Below are positions 34,142 through 43,712 of a stretch of DNA of 64,000 bases, one piece after another (the first letter of the stretch is position 1; each line of letters opens with the position of its first letter). Source of the DNA: Bradyrhizobium lablabi (GTDB taxonomy: Bacteria; Pseudomonadota; Alphaproteobacteria; Rhizobiales; Xanthobacteraceae); NCBI RefSeq assembly GCF_018131005.1, contig NZ_JAFCJK010000004.1, forward strand, positions 579,045 through 643,044, written 5' to 3'. The notes beneath the pieces were generated by a model that had not been told where the DNA came from, did no database searches, and worked only from the letters and a program-made list of their open reading frames with translations. Made by a program: the position numbers and the translations under genes.

Positions 34142-34507
34142 TCAGGCAAATTGGCCGAGCCCCGGCGTCCCCGAGATGATTTCGCCCATTTGATCCGCTC
34201 CGATTTTGTCGCGGCCGAATACGAAAAGTTCACGCGCGACTTTCTGAATCTCGCTCACGCCCAAGCCAAGCGCCATGAGCCGGCTGCCGACAGCCATCAG
34301 GCCGCCACCCATCAGACGCGACATACTCCCGCGGTTCTGGGATGCGGCGATGGCGGCCTCGGCGCCGGGAATCTGGTCGATCAAAGCCTGGACCTTCTCG
34401 GTAGGCCCTTCATTGCGGAGGAAGCCCAGCACGATGCCGATGGTTGTCTCAGCGACAGCACTATCGATGCCGGCCTTTACGGCCAGCCGTCCGATCAGTT
34501 CGTCCAT
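34142..34507 (-). CDS. DUF2267/DUF2780-like small protein
   Basis: A 121-residue protein whose first 45 residues (MDELIGRLAVKAGIDSAVAETTIGIVLGFL) resemble DUF2267/DUF2780 helical bundles, followed by a glycine/methionine-rich hydrophobic segment (MSRLMGGGLMAVGSRLMALGLG) and a helical tail. It has no catalytic motif. It is the first gene of a same-strand run that leads into the DUF4332 gene and folP. Function unknown. Confidence 0.65.
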   Translation of the reverse strand: MDELIGRLAVKAGIDSAVAETTIGIVLGFLRNEGPTEKVQALIDQIPGAEAAIAASQNRGSMSRLMGGGLMAVGSRLMALGLGVSEIQKVARELFVFGRDKIGADQMGEIISGTPGLGQFA

Positions 34508-34858
34508 AAATACCCCCGCCTCAACCGGGTTTCGTGCCGGTCGTTCTTTGAGGGCTGATCTTGAGCGCCTGCGAAGTGAAATACAAGCGATCAGCGCGCC
34601 TCAACTCCATTTTCTGTCTCGATCGCATCGCGACTGTTGCAGCGATGCAAGAGTGGGCGCGGGATTCACGTTATCTTGTCGCAGCGCGCAATCCTTTTCT
34701 TCCGCCTGGCTTGGATGAAAGTATAGGAAACACGGGCCCGCAGTCGCGAGATGCATCGACGCGAATGGTTTCAATCAGCCGGGAAGATGCAATATGATGC
34801 TGCGGATCCCCCGGGTTCGGCGATCGAACCAATCTAAAGTGGGCGAAGAGGCGAAGCG
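34508..34858. other. Divergent intergenic region, no gene seen
   Basis: The 351 bases before the HerA-like gene carry only a weak TTG-initiated frame (34561-34797, plus strand) without a ribosome-binding site or recognisable family, so I do not call a gene. Promoters for both divergent genes are expected here. Confidence 0.45.
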
Positions 34859-36475
34859 ATGGCGACCTCGGACAACAAGCTGGCTGATACGGACGAGAAG
34901 ATCTTCATTGGCAAGGGGGAGCAGACGGCGTGGCTGACGCTTGCGCTGGCCAATCGGCACGGACTTGTGACTGGCGCGACTGGAACCGGCAAGACGGTGA
35001 CGCTGCAGGTGATGGCTGAAGGTTTTGCGCGCGCCGGCGTTCCGGTCTTTGCCGGAGACATCAAGGGCGATCTTTCCGGCATTTCCGAAGTCGGTGAGCC
35101 CAAGGATTTTATTGTCAAGCGAGCCCAACAAATGGGGCTGAACTTCCAGCCCGACCAGTTCTCGACCGTGTTCTGGGATGTGTTCGGCGAGCAAGGCCAT
35201 CCAGTGCGCGCCACTGTCACTGAAATGGGTCCGCTATTGCTGTCACGGATGCTTGACTTGAACGACGTGCAGGAAGGCGTGCTCAATGTCGCCTTCCGCG
35301 TCGCCGACGAGAGCGGCCTGACGCTGATCGATATGAAGGATCTGCGCGCGTTACTGGATGCAATCGCGCCCGATGGCAGCAAGAAATCCGCCGATAACGA
35401 GGAAGATCCACTGGCGCCGATCCGCAAGGTTGCCCAAAGCTACGGCAACGTGTCGAAGGCGACGATTGGAACGATCCAACGGCAACTTTTGGTGCTCGAG
35501 AACCAGGGTGGCGCGAAGTTCTTCGGCGAGCCGGCACTTTCCCTGAAGGATTTCATGAAGACCGACCGCGACGGTCGCGGCATGGTCAACATCCTCGTTG
35601 CCGACAAGCTGATGCAAAGCCCGCGGCTTTACGCGACGTTCTTGCTCTGGATGCTGTCGGAGCTGTTCGAGGAATTGCCAGAGGCCGGCGACCTGCCGAA
35701 GCCGAAACTCGTGTTCTTCTTCGACGAGGCGCATCTCCTGTTCAACGACGCACCCAAAGCTCTGATGGACAAGATCGAACAGGTGGTGCGGCTGATCCGG
35801 TCGAAGGGCGTGGGCGTCTATTTCGTGACACAGAACCCGATCGACGTGCCGGACAAGGTTCTGGCGCAGCTCGGCAACCGAGTGCAGCACGCGTTGCGTG
35901 CCTTCACCCCGCGCGACCAGAAGGCGGTCGCCGCTGCCGCGCAGACTTTCCGGCCCAATCCGAAGCTCGACACGGCGCGGGTGATCATGGAACTCGGCAA
36001 GGGCGAGGCACTGGTGTCGTTTCTCGAGGGCGGAGGCACGCCGTCGATGGTCGAACGCATCATGGTGCGACCGCCGTCGGCGCGGATCGGTGCCATCACG
36101 CCCGAAGAGCGCAGAAAAATCATGGAAGCGAGCCCGCTGAAGGGCAAATATGACACCGCCATTGACGCCGAATCCGCCTACGAGATCATCCAGAAGCGTA
36201 TCGCGGGAAAGGCGGCGCCGGCTGATGGCGGCGGCGAGGGTGGCGGTATCCTCGGCCAGATCGGCGCCATTGCCGCCACGATCTTCGGCACCAATGTCAA
36301 GCGCGGGCGGCTGTCGACCGGCCAGGTAGTCGCGCGCAGCGTGACGCGCTCGGTCACCGACAAGGTGGTCGGCGGTGTCGTCGCCGATCTCGGCAAGTCG
36401 GTCGGCGGCTCGGTCGGCGGCTCGATCGGCCGCGCGCTGGTGCGCGGCGCGCTTGGCGGATTGCTGCGAAGATAG
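34859..36475 (+). CDS. HerA-like DUF853 P-loop ATPase
   Basis: A 538-residue protein of the YjgR/DUF853 type. Walker A is GATGTGKT near residue 44; Walker B is VFFFDEAHLL. Other ASCE features (sensor-type VYFVTQNPIDVPDKVLAQLGNRVQHALRAFT) are HerA/FtsK-like. The C-terminal 90 residues are glycine/serine-rich and repetitive (VGGSVGGSIGRALVRGALGG), and could be hydrophobic enough to bind membranes. HerA relatives translocate DNA, but the role of this subgroup is untested. ATG 34859 has GCGAAG just upstream. The glycosyltransferase gene follows after 28 bases. Confidence 0.85.
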   Translation: MATSDNKLADTDEKIFIGKGEQTAWLTLALANRHGLVTGATGTGKTVTLQVMAEGFARAGVPVFAGDIKGDLSGISEVGEPKDFIVKRAQQMGLNFQPDQFSTVFWDVFGEQGHPVRATVTEMGPLLLSRMLDLNDVQEGVLNVAFRVADESGLTLIDMKDLRALLDAIAPDGSKKSADNEEDPLAPIRKVAQSYGNVSKATIGTIQRQLLVLENQGGAKFFGEPALSLKDFMKTDRDGRGMVNILVADKLMQSPRLYATFLLWMLSELFEELPEAGDLPKPKLVFFFDEAHLLFNDAPKALMDKIEQVVRLIRSKGVGVYFVTQNPIDVPDKVLAQLGNRVQHALRAFTPRDQKAVAAAAQTFRPNPKLDTARVIMELGKGEALVSFLEGGGTPSMVERIMVRPPSARIGAITPEERRKIMEASPLKGKYDTAIDAESAYEIIQKRIAGKAAPADGGGEGGGILGQIGAIAATIFGTNVKRGRLSTGQVVARSVTRSVTDKVVGGVVADLGKSVGGSVGGSIGRALVRGALGGLLRR

Positions 36476-36503
36476 CTGTCCCTTGATCTCCGGAACGGAG
36501 CTT

Positions 36504-37820
36504 GTGCTGAGATATCCATCGCTGAGAGCACCGCTCGACCTGTTGTTCTTTGTCTGCTGTATCGCGTTGACCGCCTACGTTCTCGTTCCCGAGATCTGGG
36601 GCCACGGCAAGAGCAAGGACTATCCGCTGTGGTTCTGGGCGGGGCAGCAGGTACTGCAGGGCAAGAACCTCTATCCCGACGACTCCGCAAGCTATTTCGA
36701 GTTCATCTATCCGCCGCTACCGGCGGTACTGCTCGCGGTGCCGGCCTTCTTCGGCAAGATTCCGCTCTATCTCTGCCTGTCGCTGCTCAACGCTATCGCC
36801 TGGTGGATGACGGCGCAATTCTCGCACGCGATGGCGGGTTCGGGCCGCAAGCCGGGCGTCTGGCTCGAAGCGCTGCCGGGCTTCGTCACCGTGACCTTCG
36901 TGTTCGACATGTTCGATCTCGGTCAGCCGAACCTGATGCTGCTCGCGATGCTGCTGTATGGCTTCTGGCTGCTGCGGCGGGAGCGTCCCTGGCTCGCCGG
37001 AAGCATGTTTGCGCTGGCCACGGCGATCAAGGTGTTCCCGATCGCCGTGCTGCCCTATCTGGTGTGGCGCAGGCGCTGGCGTGCGGTCGCCAGCATGATG
37101 GTCTTCCTCGGTGTTTTCCTGTTCGTGCTGCCGGCGCCCTTCCGCGGCTTCCAGCACAACGTCAGCGAGTTGAAGACCTGGTACCAGGGCATGGTCGGAA
37201 CGAGTTCGGAAAAGGGCTTTGGTCAGCGTGATGAGCAGAACTGGTCCTGGGTCAACCAGTCCATCATCGCCATGACGCATCGCCTGACGCGTCCGGTGAA
37301 CTACAACCAGGACAATCCGCGCAAACCCCCGCGCTACATGAACATCGCCGATCTCGACTTCAGGACGGCGAACTTGATCGTGATTGCGGTCTCGCTCCTG
37401 ATCGGGCTCGGCTATGTCGCGGTGATGCCGCCCGCGTCGCGTCGAACGGAGAAGTCCGACGCCGAGGAGATTGGCATCCTGTTCTGCCTGATGACCGTGG
37501 CCTCGCCGCTCGCGCGGCAATATTACTTCATGTGGCTGTTCTTCCCGATGACAGTGCTGATGCATCGCGCCGTCTACGATGCGCGGCCCGCGGTGCGGGC
37601 CGGCACCTGGATTCTGCTCGCGGTGGCCGGGTGCCTGATGATGCTCTCGCTGCCGCTGTTTCCGCTTGACCTGCAGGCCTATGGCAACAATCTCGCTGCG
37701 ACCGCTGTGCTGACCGCGGGGTTGGTCTGGCACATCCTTGATCCCGCGGCCCAAAAGGCAGCAGGCGCTTTGCCTGCGCGGGCCGGCGCGCTACAACCTA
37801 CGGCAGAACCCGACAGCTAG
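36504..37820 (+). CDS. Glycosyltransferase family 87 (DUF2029) membrane protein
   Basis: About 438 residues with around nine to ten hydrophobic spans (LLFFVCCIALTAYVLVPEIW, ALPGFVTVTFVFDMFDLGQPN). The features are those of GT87/PF09594 polyprenyl-phosphate-sugar-dependent mannosyltransferases: YFEFIYPPLPAVLLAVPAF after WFWAGQQVLQGKNLYP, and DLGQPNLMLLAMLLYG. It would add a sugar outside the inner membrane. The start is uncertain: GTG 36504 (CCGGAACGGAG upstream) or TTG 36483. The peptidase gene follows after 9 bases, suggesting co-transcription. Confidence 0.8.
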   Translation: MLRYPSLRAPLDLLFFVCCIALTAYVLVPEIWGHGKSKDYPLWFWAGQQVLQGKNLYPDDSASYFEFIYPPLPAVLLAVPAFFGKIPLYLCLSLLNAIAWWMTAQFSHAMAGSGRKPGVWLEALPGFVTVTFVFDMFDLGQPNLMLLAMLLYGFWLLRRERPWLAGSMFALATAIKVFPIAVLPYLVWRRRWRAVASMMVFLGVFLFVLPAPFRGFQHNVSELKTWYQGMVGTSSEKGFGQRDEQNWSWVNQSIIAMTHRLTRPVNYNQDNPRKPPRYMNIADLDFRTANLIVIAVSLLIGLGYVAVMPPASRRTEKSDAEEIGILFCLMTVASPLARQYYFMWLFFPMTVLMHRAVYDARPAVRAGTWILLAVAGCLMMLSLPLFPLDLQAYGNNLAATAVLTAGLVWHILDPAAQKAAGALPARAGALQPTAEPDS

Positions 37821-37829
37821 GGAACAGCG

Positions 37830-39230
37830 ATGTCCAACGCCAAGCTTCAGCCGGTCCTCGATCGTATCGACGCTGATTTTGACAACAGCCTCGAGCGCCT
37901 GTTTGCATTGCTCAGGATCAAGTCGATTTCATCCGAAGCGGCCTTTGCCAATGACTGCAAGGCGGCGGCCGATCATCTGGCCAAGGACATTGCGACGCTC
38001 GGCTTCACCGCCGAGGTGCGGCCGACCGCTGGTCACCCCGCCATCGTCGCCAAAACCAATGGCGACACCGATGGCCGCCCGCATGTGCTGTTCTACGGAC
38101 ACTATGATGTGCAGCCGGTCGATCCAATCAACCTCTGGCACCGCGCGCCGTTCGAGCCTGTCGTGACCGACCATGCCGATGGCCGCAAGATCATCGTTGC
38201 GCGCGGCGCCGAGGACGATAAGGGCCAGCTCATGACCTTCATCGAGGCGTGCCGCGCCTGGAAGAAGGTGACGGGCTCGCTGCCGGTCGACATCACAATC
38301 GTTATCGAGGGCGAGGAGGAGATCGGCTCGAAGAACTTCGTACCGTTCCTTGAAGCGAACAAAGCCGATCTCAGGGCCGATTTCGCACTGGTCTGCGATA
38401 CCAGCATGTGGGACCGGGACACGCCGGCGATCACGACGTCGTTGCGAGGGCTCGTCTATGACGAGGTCAAGATCAAGGCCGCCAATCGCGACCTGCATTC
38501 CGGCATTTTCGGCGGCGGGGCGCGCAACCCGATCCGGGTGCTGACCAATATCCTCGGTGGCCTGCAGGACGAGAACGGCCGTGTCACGATTCCCGGCTTC
38601 TATGATGGCGTGAAGGACCTGCCGCCGGATATTCTGGCGCAGTGGAAGAACCTTAATCTCACGCCCGACACCTTCCTCAAGCCGATCGGTCTGTCGCTGC
38701 CCGCCGGTGAGAAGGATCGTCTCCTGATCGAGCAGGTCTCGTCGCGTCCGACCTGCGACGTCAACGGCATCATCGGCGGCTATACCGGCGAGGGGTCGAA
38801 GACAGTGATCCCGTCCGAGGCGTCGGCGAAGATCTCGTTCCGCCTGGTCGAAGGGCAGGACCCCGACAAGATCCGGCAGGCGTTTCGTGACTACGTGAAG
38901 TCGCGGGTACCGGCGGATTGCAAGGCCGAGTTCACCGACCATTCCAACGCCCCGGCGATCGCGCTCGCCTGGGACATGAAGCCGCTCGCGGCCGCCAAGC
39001 GCGCGCTGACGGACGAATGGGGCAAGGAAGCGCTCCTGATCGGATCCGGCGCCTCGATCCCGATCGTGGCTGACTTCAAGCGCACGTTGGGTCTCGACAC
39101 AGTGCTGGTCGGTTTCGGCCTCGACGACGACAACATCCATTCGCCGAACGAGAAGTACGACCTCAAGAGTTTCCACAAGGGCATCCGCTCCTGGGCGCGG
39201 ATCCTCGCGGCATTCGCCGACGCCAAATAG
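37830..39230 (+). CDS. M20-family metallopeptidase/dipeptidase
   Basis: A 466-residue zinc hydrolase. Metal ligands are visible in FYGHYDVQPVDP, ARGAEDDKGQ and the catalytic-base motif EGEEEIGSKNF; the dimerisation domain starts near NRDLHSGIFGGGA and the final ligand is in DDDNIHSPNEKY. It belongs to the CNDP/DapE branch that hydrolyses dipeptides or related amides. GGGAAC is the ribosome-binding site, 6 bases ahead of ATG 37830. An intrinsic terminator follows the gene at 39261. Confidence 0.93.
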   Translation: MSNAKLQPVLDRIDADFDNSLERLFALLRIKSISSEAAFANDCKAAADHLAKDIATLGFTAEVRPTAGHPAIVAKTNGDTDGRPHVLFYGHYDVQPVDPINLWHRAPFEPVVTDHADGRKIIVARGAEDDKGQLMTFIEACRAWKKVTGSLPVDITIVIEGEEEIGSKNFVPFLEANKADLRADFALVCDTSMWDRDTPAITTSLRGLVYDEVKIKAANRDLHSGIFGGGARNPIRVLTNILGGLQDENGRVTIPGFYDGVKDLPPDILAQWKNLNLTPDTFLKPIGLSLPAGEKDRLLIEQVSSRPTCDVNGIIGGYTGEGSKTVIPSEASAKISFRLVEGQDPDKIRQAFRDYVKSRVPADCKAEFTDHSNAPAIALAWDMKPLAAAKRALTDEWGKEALLIGSGASIPIVADFKRTLGLDTVLVGFGLDDDNIHSPNEKYDLKSFHKGIRSWARILAAFADAK

Positions 39231-39260
39231 GCGGGCCGGTTGCGCACCTGCCGAATGCAA

Positions 39261-39292
39261 AAACGCCGCCCGGGATTGGGCGGCGTTTGATT
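39261..39292 (+). terminator. Bidirectional intrinsic terminator
   Basis: Perfect 11-bp stem AAACGCCGCCC/GGGCGGCGTTT (39261-39271, 39278-39288) with a 6-base loop and flanking A and T runs, lying between the convergent M20 peptidase and class II aldolase genes. Confidence 0.8.
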
Positions 39293-39342
39293 TGGTAGTG
39301 CAGAGGTAGTTGCCCGATAGTTTAGCCGAAAATTTTGAAAGT

Positions 39343-40122
39343 TCAATTCCGATAGCCGGGATTGACCCGATCGAGCTTGCGCAGCAACGGCGGCCACACG
39401 AGCTGTGTGGATCGCAATTCCGCGCGGTCCGGATTGGAGAACAGCTCGGCGTTCTTGTCGATTGCGTGCTGGTCGACCGGATAGGCGGCGGGGCCGAGCG
39501 AGCGGGTGCGCACCTGCATCGAACAGGCCCGCTCCAGGTGGTACATGCGCTCGAAGGCCGAGGCGACCGAGCGGCCGACAGTCAGTGTGCCGTGATTGCG
39601 CAGCAGCATGTGGTTCTTGCTGCCGAGATCGCGCTGCAGGCGCGGGCGCTCATCGTGATCGAGCGCGATGCCTTCATAATCATGATAGGCGAGATCATGG
39701 GTGACGAGCTGCGCGGTCTGGTTCAGCGGCAGCAGCCCCTCGGGACTGCTCGACACCGCTGTGCCGTCGAGTGTGTGCAGATGGAGAACGCAGCCGGCGT
39801 CCTCGCGCACCTCGTGGATCGCCGAATGGATGGTGAAGCCCGCCGGGTTGATGCTGTAGTCGCTCTTCGAAAGCTGGTTGCCGTCGAGATCGACCATGAC
39901 GAGACTCGACGCGGTGATCTCGTCGAACATCAGCCCGTAAGGGTTGATCAGGAAGTGATGATCCGGTCCCGGCACGCGTGCCGAGATATGGGTGTCCACC
40001 AGATCGTCCCAGCCATAGAGCGCGACGAGGCGGTAGCACGCGGCGAGATTGACTCGCTGCTCCCATTCCGCCGCGCTCATGTCCGCTGGAATTCCTTTCA
40101 GGCGCGCTTCTGCTGGCGACAT
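39343..40122 (-). CDS. Class II aldolase/adducin family protein
   Basis: A 259-residue protein starting MSPAEARLKGIP; GGGAGAGAGC precedes ATG 40122. The fold shows as WDDLVDTHISARVPG, the zinc-binding histidines as CVLHLHT and the later histidine in LLRNHGTLTVGRS. Members split sugar phosphates or serve as decarboxylases or adducin-type scaffolds; the short insert-free form here is the one often annotated as putative aldolase in Rhizobiales. Substrate unknown. Stands alone. Confidence 0.88.
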   Translation of the reverse strand: MSPAEARLKGIPADMSAAEWEQRVNLAACYRLVALYGWDDLVDTHISARVPGPDHHFLINPYGLMFDEITASSLVMVDLDGNQLSKSDYSINPAGFTIHSAIHEVREDAGCVLHLHTLDGTAVSSSPEGLLPLNQTAQLVTHDLAYHDYEGIALDHDERPRLQRDLGSKNHMLLRNHGTLTVGRSVASAFERMYHLERACSMQVRTRSLGPAAYPVDQHAIDKNAELFSNPDRAELRSTQLVWPPLLRKLDRVNPGYRN

Positions 40123-40227
40123 CGTTGCTCTCTCCCGCGATGACTGATGGTTGGCGCCAAGCCTAGTCCCACCGCCGGTCCGCGGCAAGGCGGCACCGGC
40201 GCAACCCTCATGCCATCCGGTAACGGC

Positions 40228-41877
40228 TTACGGTGCCGGGATCGCGAGCAGGCTCGAGATGCTGCGGCCGCGGATGTCGTAGACGCGGGCGAAAACGACA
40301 TCGTCGCGCTTGATCTCGACCATCACGGGCGCGGCCAGCCCCTTGCAGTAGAATTCGCCGAGCGTCATCGCGAAGTCGGCGGCATGGCTATCCCAGCCGA
40401 TCGTGAAATCGGAGCCGAGCGCGACCTGGGCGGGACGCTGTGGGCCGCAGACCGCGACCTTCCATTTGCGGTTATGCGGCGGGACTTCCTGCCGCTCGGC
40501 CAATTGGTCGCGCAAGCCGTCGGAGGCCTGCTTCAGCGCCAGCCCCCAGTAGTCCAGCATGAAATAATTGTCGGCCGTCCGCACGGTGCCGGCGATGTGG
40601 TTGAAGTGCGTGTATTGATAGGGATGCAGGCGGATCATTTCGCTGAGCGGCAGTAACAGGCCGAATGCGAACATCGCAAGCGCCGCCGGCTGCCAGGCCC
40701 GGCGATTCTCGCCGAGCCAGTCCATGCCGCGCGCGAACCCGACACCGGCAAGTACGGCCATCGGCGGAATCACGAAAATGAAATGGCGGATGCCGTTATA
40801 GAGGGCCGGCCGCTTCACCATTGCGACGACGAGCGGCAGCGTCGCCGCGAGCGTCAACATGAGCATAATGGCCTTGCGTCTTGCCGATACGTCCTCGCGC
40901 GACAATGACGTCAGGGTCATCACGACAGCCGCAACCAGCAGGACCAGCAACACCTCGGGAAGCTGCAGCGCAAACAGCGTCGGCAGGTAAGACCAGGGCA
41001 TGTCCGGCACCGACACCAGCGCGCCATCGAACATCTCCTTCCACGGCTTCTCGAAGAAGTGCGAGAAATAGGTCACGGCCTCCAGAGGATGGCCCACCTC
41101 CATGATCGACCAGGGCCAGATCAGGCCCATCACCAGGTAACCGAAGACGAGGCCCGGCAGCAGCATGTAGGCCACATGCGCAAAACGGCGCGCCGCCTCA
41201 CGCGTGCCTTGCTCTCGGAATTCCTCGAGCAGCAGCGGTATGAAGCCCACTGCCGCGTAGATCAGGGCGAGGCCGCCAAGCACGCGGCTGCCAATAGACA
41301 GGCCGGCGCCGAAGCCGACGATCAGGATCGTGCGTGGCGAGGGAACTGGATATTCCTCCGCAAGCCGGACGAGACCCATGATCAGGATCATCATCGCCAC
41401 GGCAAACGGCGCATCCTTCGGATTCATGAACATGTGACCGTAGAAGGTCGGGCACAATGCAAGCAGCAGCAGCGCTGCAAGCCCGGCCAACGGGCCGCCG
41501 ACGCGGCGCGCCATCCGCCAGGTGACGGCCAATCCGATGACGCCGACAACGGCACCCAGGAGCCGGCGCGTCTCGAACAGTTCCAGCGGGATGACCTTGT
41601 GCAGGAGTGCAGCCGCCATGTCGAAACCGCCGCCGTACATGTAGAGGTTGGCGAACGACAGCGCGCCGGTGTCCTTGAAACCGGAACCGTACATGCGCAA
41701 AAGCAGGTCGGCGTATTCAGCGTGGGTATAGTCGTCCCAACCCAATCCATAGTCGCGGAACGTCAGACCCGCGACCAATGCGACGACGCCGAGAACGAGA
41801 ATGGCGAGATCGTCGCAGGTCTTCTCCCACGAGCGCCGCGCAGGCGTATCGATGGCAGACGTGGTAATGGATGACAT
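40228..41877 (-). CDS. Polytopic glycosyltransferase, GT39/ArnT-like
   Basis: A 549-residue membrane protein with about eleven hydrophobic spans. The acidic pair expected in the first periplasmic loop of GT-C enzymes appears as YGLGWDDYTHAEYADLL, and PTFYGHMFMNPKDAPF is a second loop motif. The C-terminal 120 residues are soluble and contain conserved-looking aromatic residues (YFMLDYWGLALKQ). Such enzymes transfer a sugar from polyprenyl phosphate to a protein or lipid acceptor. No partner genes are adjacent. Confidence 0.82.
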   Translation of the reverse strand: MSSITTSAIDTPARRSWEKTCDDLAILVLGVVALVAGLTFRDYGLGWDDYTHAEYADLLLRMYGSGFKDTGALSFANLYMYGGGFDMAAALLHKVIPLELFETRRLLGAVVGVIGLAVTWRMARRVGGPLAGLAALLLLALCPTFYGHMFMNPKDAPFAVAMMILIMGLVRLAEEYPVPSPRTILIVGFGAGLSIGSRVLGGLALIYAAVGFIPLLLEEFREQGTREAARRFAHVAYMLLPGLVFGYLVMGLIWPWSIMEVGHPLEAVTYFSHFFEKPWKEMFDGALVSVPDMPWSYLPTLFALQLPEVLLVLLVAAVVMTLTSLSREDVSARRKAIMLMLTLAATLPLVVAMVKRPALYNGIRHFIFVIPPMAVLAGVGFARGMDWLGENRRAWQPAALAMFAFGLLLPLSEMIRLHPYQYTHFNHIAGTVRTADNYFMLDYWGLALKQASDGLRDQLAERQEVPPHNRKWKVAVCGPQRPAQVALGSDFTIGWDSHAADFAMTLGEFYCKGLAAPVMVEIKRDDVVFARVYDIRGRSISSLLAIPAP

Positions 41878-42193
41878 GGCTAGTAGTACCGGCGTCCCTC
41901 TGGCCCAGCTTCGCGCTTTAGGGCCTCATTCCCCGGCGTCCATATAGCGCAGTTCCCTTTCGAAGTAATTCGCAATTGTGGCGTAATTTCCTGATGCATC
42001 GCAATAAATCGGCAGCAATTCGTTGGCGGTAGAACTACGGGACCACTTCCGCCGTTATCCCGCGTCAGTCCGGACCAGCCGGATTTAAGTAAACTCTGAC
42101 CGCAATTGTCGATTGGCGATGCGGACAATATGACGGTATCGTGGCGTCGGCTGCCTTGCGGATTTTCTAGCGGGCCTTCCGGGGGTTAGTTCG
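41878..42193. other. Divergent intergenic region, no gene seen
   Basis: The 316 bases between the GT39-like gene and the next plus-strand gene are moderately AT-rich and show no credible frame. It should contain the two divergent promoters. Confidence 0.5.
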
Positions 42194-43078
42194 ATGGTGG
42201 TTGCTCTGTTGGTCGTCGGTGCTGGCCTGGTCCTGGCAGGCCTGGCGGCGATCGGCTTTGGCATTCCCTACAAGGAATTCAGCGTCGGCAGCACGTTGAT
42301 CGTGACTGGTGTGACCGGCGTTTGCACCGGGACGATCGTGCTTGCGATTGCCGTGACGGTCCGGGAACTTCAGAACATCGCGCGTCGGCTCGGCCCGGGT
42401 ATGGCGGCAGGCTTGCGGCCCGAGTTCCCACTGCCGCCGCCGGCCGCTGCGCCTTCCCCGCGCAACCCACCGCCTGCCGGGAGCGGTTTCCCGTTCCAGA
42501 GAGACCACAGTCCCGCCGAGGCCTCGCCCGTGGCGTCACCGCCATCCTGGTTCGAGGAGGCTTCCCAACGTGGCGCCCATGGCGAGCCGGTGCCGCCATC
42601 GTCATCAGCCGAAGCACCGTCAGAGGAATCGACTCCGTTCAAGCGGCGGAACCTGCTATTTTCGTCGACCTCGCGGAAGGAGCGCGAACGTACCCGGACG
42701 CGCGCGGCCGAGCCCGTGAAGCCGGATCTGCTGTCACCGGAGCTGCGTCTGGACACGCCCGCCCCAGCCGAATCGCAGCCCGGGGGGTTCGAAGACGCGT
42801 GGCCGAAACCGGAGCGGTCGCGGTCCGTCGACGTCGCGCCACGCCGGAGCGCGCGGGCGCCATCAACTTTCAGCGATACCGATTCAGGCGCGCCATCGCC
42901 TATTCATTCGCCGCCATCGCAGGAGCACCCGCCGGTGACCGTGCTAAAATCGGGTGTCGTCGATGGCATGGCCTATTCGCTCTATTCGGACGGTTCGATC
43001 GAGGCGCAGATGCCCGAGGGCATGATGCGGTTCGCCTCCATCGACGAACTCAGGTCGCATCTCGAACAGCGTCCGTAA
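42194..43078 (+). CDS. Two-span membrane protein with proline-rich linker and small C-terminal domain
   Basis: A 294-residue protein. Two hydrophobic spans lie at about residues 2-22 and 32-55 (LVVGAGLVLAGLAAIGFG, STLIVTGVTGVCTGTIVLAI). A long linker (about 65-245) is rich in P, S, E and R and likely disordered. The C-terminal 50 residues (GMAYSLYSDGSIEAQMPEGMMRFASIDELRSHLEQ) form a conserved-looking domain with alternating hydrophobics that resembles small beta-rich modules of unknown function in Rhizobiales. GGGGGTTAG is upstream. No functional assignment. Confidence 0.65.
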   Translation: MVVALLVVGAGLVLAGLAAIGFGIPYKEFSVGSTLIVTGVTGVCTGTIVLAIAVTVRELQNIARRLGPGMAAGLRPEFPLPPPAAAPSPRNPPPAGSGFPFQRDHSPAEASPVASPPSWFEEASQRGAHGEPVPPSSSAEAPSEESTPFKRRNLLFSSTSRKERERTRTRAAEPVKPDLLSPELRLDTPAPAESQPGGFEDAWPKPERSRSVDVAPRRSARAPSTFSDTDSGAPSPIHSPPSQEHPPVTVLKSGVVDGMAYSLYSDGSIEAQMPEGMMRFASIDELRSHLEQRP

Positions 43079-43184
43079 ATTCCTCAATACTTGCCTCGAT
43101 CCTTCCTTGAAAATAAAGCGCGGCCGTTCTTGTCAGATTTCCGCCGATCCGCTCATATTCGGGAAGTAGTACGGGATTCTGCCG

Positions 43185-43194
43185 ATGTATACAT
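43185..43194. promoter_or_regulatory. AT palindrome upstream of mucR
   Basis: ATGTATACAT, 68 bases before the mucR start, in an AT-richer stretch. MucR/Ros proteins bind AT-rich sites with T-A steps and often repress their own gene, so this may be an autoregulatory site. Confidence 0.3.
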
Positions 43195-43261
43195 GCGGCT
43201 GGATACTGCCCGGCCAGCGGGGCGCTCCGGCCGTTCAAGATCACCCAGGGAAGGTTCAGCC

Positions 43262-43675
43262 ATGTCCGACACGTCTGGCAAAAGCCCGGTCGAACTGACC
43301 GCCAGCATCGTGTCGGCCTATCTCGCCAACAACCCGATCCCGGCCTCGGACATCCCGAACCTGATCAGCCAGGTGCATGCCGCGCTGCTGCGTATCGCAA
43401 GCGGACGCGCCGATGCGCCGCTCGAGCCGGTCAAGCCGGCGGTCTCCGTCAAGAAGTCGGTCACGCCGGAATATCTGGTGTGTCTGGAGGACGGCAAGCG
43501 CTTCAAGTCGCTGAAGCGGCACCTGCGCACGCAGTACAGCATGACGCCCGAGCAGTATCGCGACAAATGGGGCCTGCCGGCCGACTATCCGATGGTGGCG
43601 CCGAACTATGCGGTGGCGCGGTCGCAACTCGCCAAGAAAATGGGCCTCGGCCAGCAGGCGCGGAAGAGGAAATAA
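43262..43675 (+). CDS. mucR: MucR/Ros-family zinc-finger-type transcriptional regulator
   Basis: A 137-residue protein starting [21 protein letters not shown] lies 7 bases upstream of ATG 43262. The N-terminal helices ([25 protein letters not shown]) mediate oligomerisation, and the single Ros finger reads C74[13 protein letters not shown]87-LRTQY. D77 replaces the second cysteine, as in many MucR proteins, and Q91/Y92 occupy the positions of the last histidine, so the fourth zinc ligand appears absent. [15 protein letters not shown] follows, as in true MucR. It is a global H-NS-like silencer regulating exopolysaccharide, motility and cell-cycle genes in Rhizobiales. Confidence 0.92.
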   Translation: MSDTSGKSPVELTASIVSAYLANNPIPASDIPNLISQVHAALLRIASGRADAPLEPVKPAVSVKKSVTPEYLVCLEDGKRFKSLKRHLRTQYSMTPEQYRDKWGLPADYPMVAPNYAVARSQLAKKMGLGQQARKRK

Positions 43676-43712
43676 GGTGCTTCGAAGCGAAGCGGAGATC
43701 GCCGCCCCAACC

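Noticed and set aside
34561..34797. Possible 78-residue protein on the plus strand
   Set aside because: TTG start, no ribosome-binding site, no family; lies in a likely promoter region.
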